Part shown: positions 24,805-32,475 of the stretch, piece after piece
Position numbering within the stretch: position 1 is the first letter of the stretch
Layout: every line of letters begins with the position of its first letter
From: Azospirillum sp. RU38E
Lineage (GTDB): Bacteria; Pseudomonadota; Alphaproteobacteria; Azospirillales; Azospirillaceae
Reading direction: 5' to 3'
Length of the DNA stretch: 64,000 nucleotides
NCBI RefSeq assembly: GCF_900188385.1
Contig: NZ_FZOI01000014.1
Coordinates: forward strand, 1 to 64,000
Program-made: the position numbers and the translations under genes
Notes under the pieces: generated by a model
Told to the model about the DNA's origin: nothing
Database searches by the model: none
Seen by the model: the letters and a program-made list of their open reading frames with translations, nothing else

Positions 24805-25788
24805 ATGTTGCCCATCGTCAGCCGCCGGGCCTTCATGGCCGGGGCCGCGGCCCTTGCCAGCCTGCCCGTTCAAGGGGCGGCGGCGGCGCTGCGGCTGGGT
24901 CTGCTGCCCTTTGGCACGGTGCAGTGGGAAATGGCCACGGCACAGGCCCATGGGCTGGATCGCACAGCCGGGCTGACCCTGTCGGTGCAGGAACTGGCCG
25001 GCACCCAGGCGGCACAGGTGGCCCTGCTGGGCGGGGCCGTGGATGTGATCGCCGCCGACTGGCTTTGGGTGGCGCGGCAGCGGGCGGCCGGTATTGGCCT
25101 TTCCTTCATCCCCTATTCCTGTTCGGTCGGTTCCATCATCGTCCCGGCCGACAGCCCCATCCGCAGCACCGCCGATCTGGCCGGCCGTCGCCTGGGTATT
25201 GCCGGTGGGCCGGTGGATAAGGGCTGGCTGCTGCTGCGGGCCCAGGCGGCCCAACGCTATGGTCTTGATCTGGCAACCAGCGTCACGCCCCTGTTCGCCG
25301 CCCCGCCGCTGCTTTCCCATGAATTGCAGGCCGGACGGCTGGATGCGGTGCTGACCTATTGGCACTACGCGGCAAGGCTGGAGGCGGCGGGGCAGCGCCA
25401 ACTGGCCAGCGTGGCAGAGCTGGCGCATGATCTGGGCCTGCGCCGGGAGGTGCCGGCCCTGGGCTATGTCTTCCGTGATGACTGGGCTTCTCGCAACCGG
25501 GAAAGCCTGACGGCCTTTGCGCAAATCTCCCGCCAAGCCAAGGCGATCCTGGCCCGGGATGATGCGGCCTGGACGTCGCTGCGCCCCCCGCTGGCCGCTG
25601 AGGATGATGCCACCGCCCGCCTGCTGCGCGACCGTTTCCGCCAGGGCATCCCCCAGCGCTGGACAGAGGCGGAGCGGGCGGATGCCGCCCGGCTGTTTGC
25701 CCTGCTGGCACAGCTGGGCGGGCGGGAACTGGTGGGCGATGCGGCCACCATCCCGGATGGCACCTTCTGGCCGATCTCCTGGGGGTGA
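24805..25788 (+). CDS. ABC transporter substrate-binding protein, NitT/TauT type
   Basis: A 327-residue exported protein starting at ATG 24805, with GGGGAGGA 4-5 nt upstream. The N-terminus SRRAFMAGAAALASLP is Tat-like (twin arginine). The body shows LLPFGTVQWEMATAQAHGLD and AALLGGAVDVIAADW-type segments of the SsuA/TauA/ThiY fold. It binds an unknown organic or chelated ligand. It starts an operon with a permease, an ATPase and a TonB receptor, so uptake across both membranes is encoded together. Confidence 0.85.
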   Translation: MLPIVSRRAFMAGAAALASLPVQGAAAALRLGLLPFGTVQWEMATAQAHGLDRTAGLTLSVQELAGTQAAQVALLGGAVDVIAADWLWVARQRAAGIGLSFIPYSCSVGSIIVPADSPIRSTADLAGRRLGIAGGPVDKGWLLLRAQAAQRYGLDLATSVTPLFAAPPLLSHELQAGRLDAVLTYWHYAARLEAAGQRQLASVAELAHDLGLRREVPALGYVFRDDWASRNRESLTAFAQISRQAKAILARDDAAWTSLRPPLAAEDDATARLLRDRFRQGIPQRWTEAERADAARLFALLAQLGGRELVGDAATIPDGTFWPISWG

Positions 25789-25795
25789 GGCTTTG

Positions 25796-26533
25796 TTGCG
25801 GACGGCCCTTTCCATCCTGGTGATCCTGATCGTCTGGCAGGGGGCGGCCTGGGCGGTGGCCGGCCCCACCCTGCCCGGTCCCGCCCTGGTGGGCAGTGTG
25901 CTGCTGCGGGAGGCTGCGTCCGGCCAGCTCTGGCTGCATCTGGGCATCACCCTGGCGCGGGTGGCCGCTGCCTTCATCCTGGCCATGTCCATCGGCACCG
26001 CCATCGGAATTGCCATGGGGCGGTCGGCCTTGCTGGACAGCCTGATGGGCCCCTGGCTTACCCTGGCGCTGAATATGCCGGCCCTGGTGGTGATCGTGCT
26101 GGCCTATCTGTGGTTCGGCTTGACGGAGGCGGCGGCCATCGGCGCCGTCGCCGTGAACAAGATCCCCAATGTGGTGGTGCAGGTGCGGGCCGGCGCGCGG
26201 GCCCTGGACCCGGCCCTGGCCCGCATGGCAACGGCCTATCGGTTCAGCCGGTGGGACCGGCTGCGCCATCTGCTGCTGCCGCACCTGCAGCCCTATCTGT
26301 TCGCTGCTGCCCGCAATGGCCTGTCTTTGGTGTGGAAAATCGTGCTGGTGGTGGAATTGCTGGGCCGGGGCAATGGGGTTGGCTTCAAGATTCATTTGGC
26401 CTTCCAGCTATTCGACGTAGCCAGCCTGCTGGCCTATGCGCTGGCCTTTGTCATGGTGGCGCAATTGCTGGAAATGGCGGTGCTGGCCCCGCTGGAACGG
26501 CGGGCCTGTCGCTGGCGGGGGGATCATGACTGA
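25796..26533 (+). CDS. ABC transporter permease, NitT/TauT type
   Basis: A 245-residue permease with six hydrophobic segments and the EAA-like loop ARMATAYRFSRWDRLRHLLLPHLQP near residues 140-165. The upstream frame is open but non-coding in character. The start is TTG at 25796 (LLRTALSIL), 5 nt after GTGAGG; TTG 25793 is the alternative. It follows the substrate-binding gene by 7 bp and overlaps the ATPase gene by 8 bp. Confidence 0.82.
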   Translation: MRTALSILVILIVWQGAAWAVAGPTLPGPALVGSVLLREAASGQLWLHLGITLARVAAAFILAMSIGTAIGIAMGRSALLDSLMGPWLTLALNMPALVVIVLAYLWFGLTEAAAIGAVAVNKIPNVVVQVRAGARALDPALARMATAYRFSRWDRLRHLLLPHLQPYLFAAARNGLSLVWKIVLVVELLGRGNGVGFKIHLAFQLFDVASLLAYALAFVMVAQLLEMAVLAPLERRACRWRGDHD

Positions 26534-27263
26534 CGCCGCCCCCCTGTTGCACCTGTCCATCCAGGAAAAACGCTTTGCCGGCACGCCGGTGCTGGCCGGG
26601 CTGTCGCTGAGCGTGGCCGCCGGCGAACTGGTGGCCCTGGTGGGGCCCAGCGGCTGCGGTAAAAGCACGGCGCTGATGCTGGCAGCCGGGCTGGATGGTG
26701 ATTTTCAGGGGGAACGCCGTCTCGCCCCCGGCATCCATCCGGCTGTGCATTTCCAGGAACCCTGCCTGCTGCCATGGCGCAGCCTGACGGCCAATGTCGA
26801 TTTGGCCCTGCCAGCCGCCCAGCGGAACAAGCGCCAGGCCCGGCATTGGCTGGCGCAGGTTGAACTGCCGCCGGAAAGCCATGGGCAGTACCCGTCACAA
26901 GTCAGCCTGGGGATGCAGCGCCGGGCCGCACTGGCCCGCACACTGGCCACCGGCAGCGACCTGCTTCTGCTGGATGAACCGTTGGTGTCGCTGGATGCAC
27001 CGCTGGCCAGCCGGCTGCGGGCCCTGCTGTTGCAGCAGATGCGGGAACGGCCGGGCCTGGGCATTCTGCTGGTCACCCATGATCTGGAGGAGGCGGCCTT
27101 TCTGGCCGACCGCATCCTGGTGCTGGGCGGAAACCCTGCCGGTGCAGTGCGGGAACTGCGCCCGACCGGGGAGCGCGGGCGACGGCCGCAGGACCGGATC
27201 AGCCAGATCATCGGGCAGATAAACCTTGCCCAAGGGTTCGCCCCGACCCTTATAGATCAATGA
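26526..27263 (+). CDS. ABC transporter ATPase, NitT/TauT type
   Basis: A 245-residue ATPase with Walker A GPSGCGKST, Q-loop HFQEPCLLPWR, Walker B LLLLDEPLVSLDA and H-loop THDLEEAAF. The signature reads VSLGMQRRAALARTL, so the LSGGQ motif is replaced by SLGMQ, as seen in many NitT/TauT-family ATPases. It begins at ATG 26526 inside the permease gene's end and energises the permease upstream. Confidence 0.87.
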   Translation: MTDAAPLLHLSIQEKRFAGTPVLAGLSLSVAAGELVALVGPSGCGKSTALMLAAGLDGDFQGERRLAPGIHPAVHFQEPCLLPWRSLTANVDLALPAAQRNKRQARHWLAQVELPPESHGQYPSQVSLGMQRRAALARTLATGSDLLLLDEPLVSLDAPLASRLRALLLQQMRERPGLGILLVTHDLEEAAFLADRILVLGGNPAGAVRELRPTGERGRRPQDRISQIIGQINLAQGFAPTLIDQ

Positions 27264-27302
27264 ATTGCCGAAGAACGGCCAAAGCCGGAGAAGCCCCAAG
27301 CG

Positions 27303-29399
27303 ATGAAACACAGCCATTCCACCGCCCTGTCCCCCAGGCATCTTGTCTCCCTTGGTATCATCAGCCTTGCCATGGTCCCCCCGGCCCTGGCAGCCGATAC
27401 CAATCAAGTGGCAGAGATCGTCGTCACCGGGCGGCGGGAGGGGGTGCCCGCCTATGAGCGGGCCTATGGGCCGACCGTGATTGATGCCGCCACCCTGGCC
27501 ACCGCCCCCCAACGCAGGCTGGACGAGGCCCTGCGGGCGGTGCCGGGTTTCAGCCTGTTCCGCCGTTCCGGCTCGCGCACCGCCAACCCGACGGCCCAGG
27601 GCGTCAGCCTGCGCGGCATCGGCCCCAACGGGGCCGGGCGCACCCTGGTGCTGGTGGATGGTGTGCCGGTGAATGACCCGTTCGGCGGCTGGGTCTATTG
27701 GTCCCGCCTGCCGACCGCTGCGGTCGACAATGTGGTGCTGACCCGTGGCGGGGGGGCCGGCCCCTGGGGCAATGCCGCCCTGGCCGGCACCATCCGGATT
27801 GAAACAAAACAGCGTGACGGGTTGGATCTGGAACTGGCCGGTGGCAGCAACAGCACCTGGATGGGGCAATCGTCCGTCGGGGGCTCGGCCGATGGCTGGC
27901 ATCTTGGCCTGTCCGGCAGCGCCTTTCGTACCGATGGCGTCAATCTGGTGGAGCCGTCGCGGCGCGGCGCCATCGACATCAAGGCCAACAGTGACGCCTA
28001 TGCCGTGGATGGCACCTTGTCCACCCAACTGGGCAGCGTCACGGCGACAGCGAAACTATCCGGTTTCAAGGAAAGCCGGGGCAATGGCACCCCCTACACC
28101 AACAATTCAACCGACGCGACGGAGGCCAGCCTGCGGCTGGTCGGCACGGGGGAAAAGATCGATTGGGAGGCCGTGGCTTATTGGCGGGACTGGTCCTTCG
28201 CCAGCACCTTTTCCGGGGTGAATGGGGCCCGCACGGCGGAAACCCCCTCGCTGGATCAGTATGATGTACCCGCCACGGCCAAGGGCGGCATTCTGCAGGT
28301 CGCCTTTTCCCCGGCGGACGGACACCAGACGGATATCGGCGCCGATATCCGCCAGACGGAGGGCAAGACCCGCGAACTGATGACCTATAGCGCCGGCCGC
28401 TACACCAGAATGCGGGATGCTGGCGGCAGCCAGTCCGTCGCCGGCCTGTTTTTCGAACATGCCTGGACCGGCATTCAGGGCCTGACCGTTTCCGCCGGCG
28501 GCCGGCTGGATGCCTGGCGCAACAGCGATGGCCGCCGGATTGAAAGCGACATTGCCAGCGGTACCTTGTTGCGCAATGACCGCTATGCCAAGCGCGATGG
28601 CACCGTCGCCAATGGCCGCGCCGGCATCGACTGGCAGGCCAGCGACCTGCTGGGCCTGCGGGTGGCCGCCTATACCGGCTTCCGCCTGCCCACCCTGAAC
28701 GAGCTTTATCGTCCGTTCCGGGTCGGCAATGACATAACGGAGGCCAACCCCGGTTTGCAGCCGGAACGAATGCGCGGGGTGGAGGCCGGGCTTCGTCTGA
28801 GCCCTGGTGCCGGGATCACGGCCAACGTCACCCTGTTTCATGTGCGGCTGAAGAATGCCGTGGATAATGTGGTTATCCAGACCAGCCCCGGCACCAATGC
28901 CGAACTGGGGATCTTCGTGCCGGCGGGTGGCAGCCTGGCCCAGCGCCGGGGCCTGCCCCGCGTTGAGGTGCAAGGGCTGGAGGCGGAAATCGGTTGGCAG
29001 GCCGCACCGACTTTACGTTTTGGCGCTGCCTATCTCTTCAGCGACAGCGAGATCACCGATCCCGGCACGATGGCGGCGTTGCGGGGCAATCAACTGGGCC
29101 AGGCACCCCGGCATTCCGGCACGGTTGACGTGACATGGACCCCGCGCCCGGAACTGACCCTGCGCGCCCAGGTCCGGGCTGCGGGCAAACAGTTCGAGGA
29201 TAGCCGCAATCTCGGTACCCTGGACGGCTTCATTGTTGGCGATCTTTATGCCGCGTGGCGGGTGGATCAACAGTTGGAATTCTACGCCACGGCGGAGAAT
29301 GTCACCGGCGAACGGGTTGAAACCGGCCGTCGCAGCGACGGTCTGACCAATATCGGCCCGGAGCGCCAATGGCTGGCCGGCGTGCGCGTCCGGTTGTGA
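27303..29399 (+). CDS. TonB-dependent outer-membrane receptor
   Basis: A 698-residue receptor: signal peptide ending PALAADT, TonB-box-like AEIVVTGRREG, a plug domain with RRLDEALRAVPGFSLFRRSG and RTLVLVDGVPVNDPFGGW, then a beta barrel ending in the aromatic/charged ERQWLAGVRVRL. It lies 39 bp after the ABC ATPase in the same direction, so a ligand captured at the surface is probably handed to that NitT/TauT-type transporter. Because the operon shares an upstream box with the quinoprotein-associated operon, a metal chelate or cofactor is possible; that is inference. Confidence 0.88.
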   Translation: MKHSHSTALSPRHLVSLGIISLAMVPPALAADTNQVAEIVVTGRREGVPAYERAYGPTVIDAATLATAPQRRLDEALRAVPGFSLFRRSGSRTANPTAQGVSLRGIGPNGAGRTLVLVDGVPVNDPFGGWVYWSRLPTAAVDNVVLTRGGGAGPWGNAALAGTIRIETKQRDGLDLELAGGSNSTWMGQSSVGGSADGWHLGLSGSAFRTDGVNLVEPSRRGAIDIKANSDAYAVDGTLSTQLGSVTATAKLSGFKESRGNGTPYTNNSTDATEASLRLVGTGEKIDWEAVAYWRDWSFASTFSGVNGARTAETPSLDQYDVPATAKGGILQVAFSPADGHQTDIGADIRQTEGKTRELMTYSAGRYTRMRDAGGSQSVAGLFFEHAWTGIQGLTVSAGGRLDAWRNSDGRRIESDIASGTLLRNDRYAKRDGTVANGRAGIDWQASDLLGLRVAAYTGFRLPTLNELYRPFRVGNDITEANPGLQPERMRGVEAGLRLSPGAGITANVTLFHVRLKNAVDNVVIQTSPGTNAELGIFVPAGGSLAQRRGLPRVEVQGLEAEIGWQAAPTLRFGAAYLFSDSEITDPGTMAALRGNQLGQAPRHSGTVDVTWTPRPELTLRAQVRAAGKQFEDSRNLGTLDGFIVGDLYAAWRVDQQLEFYATAENVTGERVETGRRSDGLTNIGPERQWLAGVRVRL

Positions 29400-29408
29400 T
29401 GGTGACAA

Positions 29409-29443
29409 ACGAAAAGGCCCGGAACAACGTCCGGTCCTTTTCG
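29409..29443. terminator. Bidirectional terminator after the TonB receptor
   Basis: ACGAAAAGG-C-CCGGA pairs with TCCGG-T-CCTTTTCGT, with A- and T-rich outer arms that could stop transcripts from either side. It marks the end of the chromosomal operon. Confidence 0.75.
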
Positions 29444-29456
29444 TAATCTAATGATC

Positions 29457-29493
29457 TGTGGAATAAAGCATCCCGTAACTCTGATCCCGTTAC
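29457..29493. other. Candidate Tn7-like transposon end with direct repeats
   Basis: TGTGGAATAAAGC begins at 29457 and is followed by two direct repeats, ATCCCGTAAC (29470-29479) and ATCCCGTTAC (29484-29493), with a 14-bp period. A 5'-TGTG end plus short repeated transposase-binding sites is what Tn7-like ends look like, and it sits between the last chromosomal terminator and tniQ. The matching opposite end was not found, so this is tentative. Confidence 0.3.
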
Positions 29494-29586
29494 AAGTCAT
29501 TGATTTTGTTCACATCAAGCCTGGCTCAGAAATCATCTCACGGCGAAAATCGTATCAAAAAACCTTTGCAACGAACTCAAAAGAAA

Positions 29587-29610
29587 AGCCCGCCGAATTA
29601 CCGGCGGGCT
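29587..29610 (-). terminator. Rho-independent terminator of the tns operon
   Basis: AGCCCGCCG (29587-29595) pairs with CGGCGGGCT (29602-29610). On the minus strand a TTTTC-TT tract follows. It lies 20 bp past the tniQ stop. Confidence 0.85.
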
Positions 29611-29629
29611 GCAATCTTGAAACAAAATT

Positions 29630-31477
29630 TCACGCTCTCTGGAAGTCAGCCCTGAGGTAGAACGCCACCTCGCCCACCCCGAACTTTATGGCCGGCTTCA
29701 CAACTCCTCGCCGGAGTATCTGCCTGAGATATGTGGTTCCCAGTTCCTTGGCGGCTTGCCCAAACGTGACGTATGTTCGGCTGAATCTTTCCAGGTCATC
29801 CCGGTGAACAACGGCGCATTTGCGAGTGGTGACCGGATTGGTCAGGACCGCGTGCGGCAGCAGGCCGTTGGAAATAAGCGCCCAGGTAATCCCGTTTCCC
29901 CACTTCGTCTGTTCCCGGATCTGCTCCACGGTAAGGTATGGCCAGGGTTCCGTGCCCGGAGCCTCCCGGGCCAATACCTGGCGGACTTCAGTCGGATCAA
30001 CTGCCAGAGAGCATTTGGACCCCGACGGCCACGGGGCGACACGGGAAAATCCCCCTTCCAGCAGGATCCGCATGACATGAGCATAAGGCGCCCTGCACCG
30101 TTTGGCGGCATCGAAGATTTCGACCATCCCATCCTCGACCGCCGGCATCGTCACCTGCATGGACAATCTTTTCAGGAAGTTGTCCAAATCCGCCTGAAGG
30201 AAGCCGTTGCAAAAGAAGCCTGCTTCAAGGCGGGAAAAGAATGGGACGACCAATCCTTCGCGCATCAGCGCCAGGAACCGCGACCTGGGCATACCCAAAT
30301 ATGCCATCGCGTCGTTCTGGGAAACCATAGACCGGAGCTGTTCGATAAAGGGGGCGACTTTCTCCACCGGGAACGTGGTCCTGTCATTGGACAAGGTTTC
30401 ATGCTCGGCGGTGATCAGTCCCCGTGCCGAAAGATACTGCCTCATCCTTGAACTTTTCATGTAGCAGGCAGTCGCAACGGTGGTTACCGACCAACATCGG
30501 CGCCGCCCGATCGGTGTGTCAAACACGGTATGCAATTCGCTGACGGGCAGCGATTCCGCCACTTCCTCACGGATTGCGTCTCGGACCAGGTTAAGGGACG
30601 CCTCGTCCTTTTCCGCCCGTAGCCAGTCATAGAGCAAGCCGAAGAAACGCTTTCCGCCCAATTCCCCGGAATTTTTCCAAGAGGCGGCCATGGTCTTTCG
30701 AACGAAATCCCTGAACGACTCCTCACCGCCAAGCATGATATCGCAGCCAATCGACGCTACGTCCGCTACGACCTCGTCGTCCAGATCCCTGGTGGCAACC
30801 TTAGGTCCGAAGCGGGAGACGGCACCGACGATTTCGCACAGGCGGACGGCCTTATGCATGGGGATAGAATCCAGCCACGGCGACGTTGAAGCCCCGTCCC
30901 CATTCAGCCGGCGATACAGATACACCTCCATGGACGATGGTGCCCGGACGACCCGATCAATGTCCCCAGCCACGATTCGACCGACATGCGGAGCGACGGC
31001 CCTGACGAAATCAGCGCACTCGATCATGTTCGTCTTCTTTGCACGACCGAGGGTGAGCAGCGCGACCCCGTGGACCGGGCATGACCTAAACCAGGAGAGT
31101 TGCCAATAAATACGTTGGAACGGTGCAGACCGCCTTTGATCGATCTGGGCGGCAACATCCTCCGAGATGCAGTCAGGGCAGACACGCACGTGGGTGCGGA
31201 GAGAAGAAGCCACGTTGACCATCTGACCACGGAGTTGGAAACCGTGTCCTTCCCGCGATGTGAAGGAGTTACGACGTAAGGCGTGCGGGTCGGCACCGGA
31301 AACCGCTGCTAACTCCGCCAGCGCCTTCTCCTCTCCCGTCGCCACGGCCAGAAACTTGAACCCCATGTCCAGGCAGAAGCCATGGGCATCGCATCCGTTC
31401 CTGAATGCCAGCCGGGAGCAGAAGCTCGTCGGCGTCTCGTCCGGATGCAGCGGTACAGTCAAGGAAAGCATAGTCAT
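29630..31477 (-). CDS. tniQ: TniQ/TnsD-family target-selection protein
   Basis: A 615-residue TniQ-domain protein starting at ATG 31477, which overlaps the tniB stop (ATGA). The N-terminal part has PLHPDETPTSFCSRLA, then the zinc-binding pattern CPDC (C100, C103) and CPVH (C133, H136) typical of TniQ. The long C-terminal region is helical and probably DNA-binding, as in TnsD, which recognises the attachment site. The target for this element is unknown. It is larger than stand-alone TniQ (about 400 aa), closer to TnsD size. Confidence 0.9.
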   Translation of the reverse strand: MTMLSLTVPLHPDETPTSFCSRLAFRNGCDAHGFCLDMGFKFLAVATGEEKALAELAAVSGADPHALRRNSFTSREGHGFQLRGQMVNVASSLRTHVRVCPDCISEDVAAQIDQRRSAPFQRIYWQLSWFRSCPVHGVALLTLGRAKKTNMIECADFVRAVAPHVGRIVAGDIDRVVRAPSSMEVYLYRRLNGDGASTSPWLDSIPMHKAVRLCEIVGAVSRFGPKVATRDLDDEVVADVASIGCDIMLGGEESFRDFVRKTMAASWKNSGELGGKRFFGLLYDWLRAEKDEASLNLVRDAIREEVAESLPVSELHTVFDTPIGRRRCWSVTTVATACYMKSSRMRQYLSARGLITAEHETLSNDRTTFPVEKVAPFIEQLRSMVSQNDAMAYLGMPRSRFLALMREGLVVPFFSRLEAGFFCNGFLQADLDNFLKRLSMQVTMPAVEDGMVEIFDAAKRCRAPYAHVMRILLEGGFSRVAPWPSGSKCSLAVDPTEVRQVLAREAPGTEPWPYLTVEQIREQTKWGNGITWALISNGLLPHAVLTNPVTTRKCAVVHRDDLERFSRTYVTFGQAAKELGTTYLRQILRRGVVKPAIKFGVGEVAFYLRADFQRA

Positions 31478-32475
31478 GCCGTCTTCCCCCGCTTGCGCTT
31501 GGGACGGGCCGGCAGCGCGGCGTCCAGGCGGGAGTTGGACGGTACGATCTCCTGCCAATCGGCCGCGAAGAAGATGTTGCTGTCTGCCGAACAATCCCGT
31601 TCCTCGGCATAGATCTCCGCGAAATGTTCCACGCCGACCACAGCATCCGCCCCGGCTTGGGAGTATGCGAACAGGACTGCACGCCTGACGAGCGTGATCG
31701 CCGATCCCAATCCCCATTCGGAAGCAACGATCAGGCGGTGGATGAATTCATCCGTCCCGATTTCGTCATGAACGGCCATTCCGGCATGGTTCGCCACGAT
31801 TTCGTAGGCGATTTCCCGCACCAGATCCACGTCGTCGGGAAATGCCAACGGCTGGAAGCGGAAGGTCTGGCTGCGACGCTCGACCTGGCGGTCGCCACTG
31901 ATGAAAGCCGACAGCACCGGGAGACCGGACAGAATCAAGCTTACGGCCCATTCCCTCTGCTGCATCGTGCTTTTCAGGACATCACGCAGCTTGGTCAGCT
32001 CAGAATCGCTCCCCCTTCCCAGGATATGGTGGGCTTCGTCGAGCCAGATGAACCGAACGCCATGTTCCTTCAAGTGATACCTGATCATTTCCCAGATGCG
32101 ATGATCGGCAAGCTCCCGCTGCAACGGGTACCCAAGCCGTTCCAGGACTACCCGGCCAAGCTGCTTCAGCGTGCAAGGGGAAGGCGTCGTCAGCCTCAGG
32201 AAGTTGCTGTCATCCAAGCCGTTGACGTGCTTGATGGCCTTCTCCATCGTCAACGTCTTTCCCGCGCCGGACCCACCAACGAGCGCCAGCATCCGACCCT
32301 CGGGGTGCTGGCTGGCGACCGCTACGGACATGTCGTCGATGAAGTCCTGCAGGACTTGACGAAAGCGATCATCGCGGTCGGTGCTGAAATACTTGTCGAC
32401 GATCCGCGCTGCTAGTGCCGTACGCCCGCAGGCGGTCTTCACGGGCGACGATGCGGTATAGTTTGTCATGTTCAT
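31474..32475 (-). CDS. tniB: TniB/TnsC-family AAA ATPase
   Basis: A 333-residue AAA+ protein with Walker A GGSGAGKT (residues 67-74), Walker B FIWLDEAHH (142-150) and a sensor-like LILSGLPVLSAF. These are hallmarks of TniB/TnsC, which assembles on target DNA and communicates between the target selector and the transposase. It overlaps tniA and tniQ by 4 bp each, so the three are translationally coupled. Confidence 0.93.
   Translation of the reverse strand: MNMTNYTASSPVKTACGRTALAARIVDKYFSTDRDDRFRQVLQDFIDDMSVAVASQHPEGRMLALVGGSGAGKTLTMEKAIKHVNGLDDSNFLRLTTPSPCTLKQLGRVVLERLGYPLQRELADHRIWEMIRYHLKEHGVRFIWLDEAHHILGRGSDSELTKLRDVLKSTMQQREWAVSLILSGLPVLSAFISGDRQVERRSQTFRFQPLAFPDDVDLVREIAYEIVANHAGMAVHDEIGTDEFIHRLIVASEWGLGSAITLVRRAVLFAYSQAGADAVVGVEHFAEIYAEERDCSADSNIFFAADWQEIVPSNSRLDAALPARPKRKRGKTA

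Noticed and set aside
24577-26395. Two long minus-strand frames (479 and 370 codons)
   Set aside because: They mirror the ABC substrate-binding and permease genes and have Pro/Arg/Gln-rich shadow composition.
27303-29399. Naming the TonB receptor LutH (lanthanide receptor) or PqqU
   Set aside because: Context is suggestive but the sequence does not let me recognise either; left as a generic receptor.
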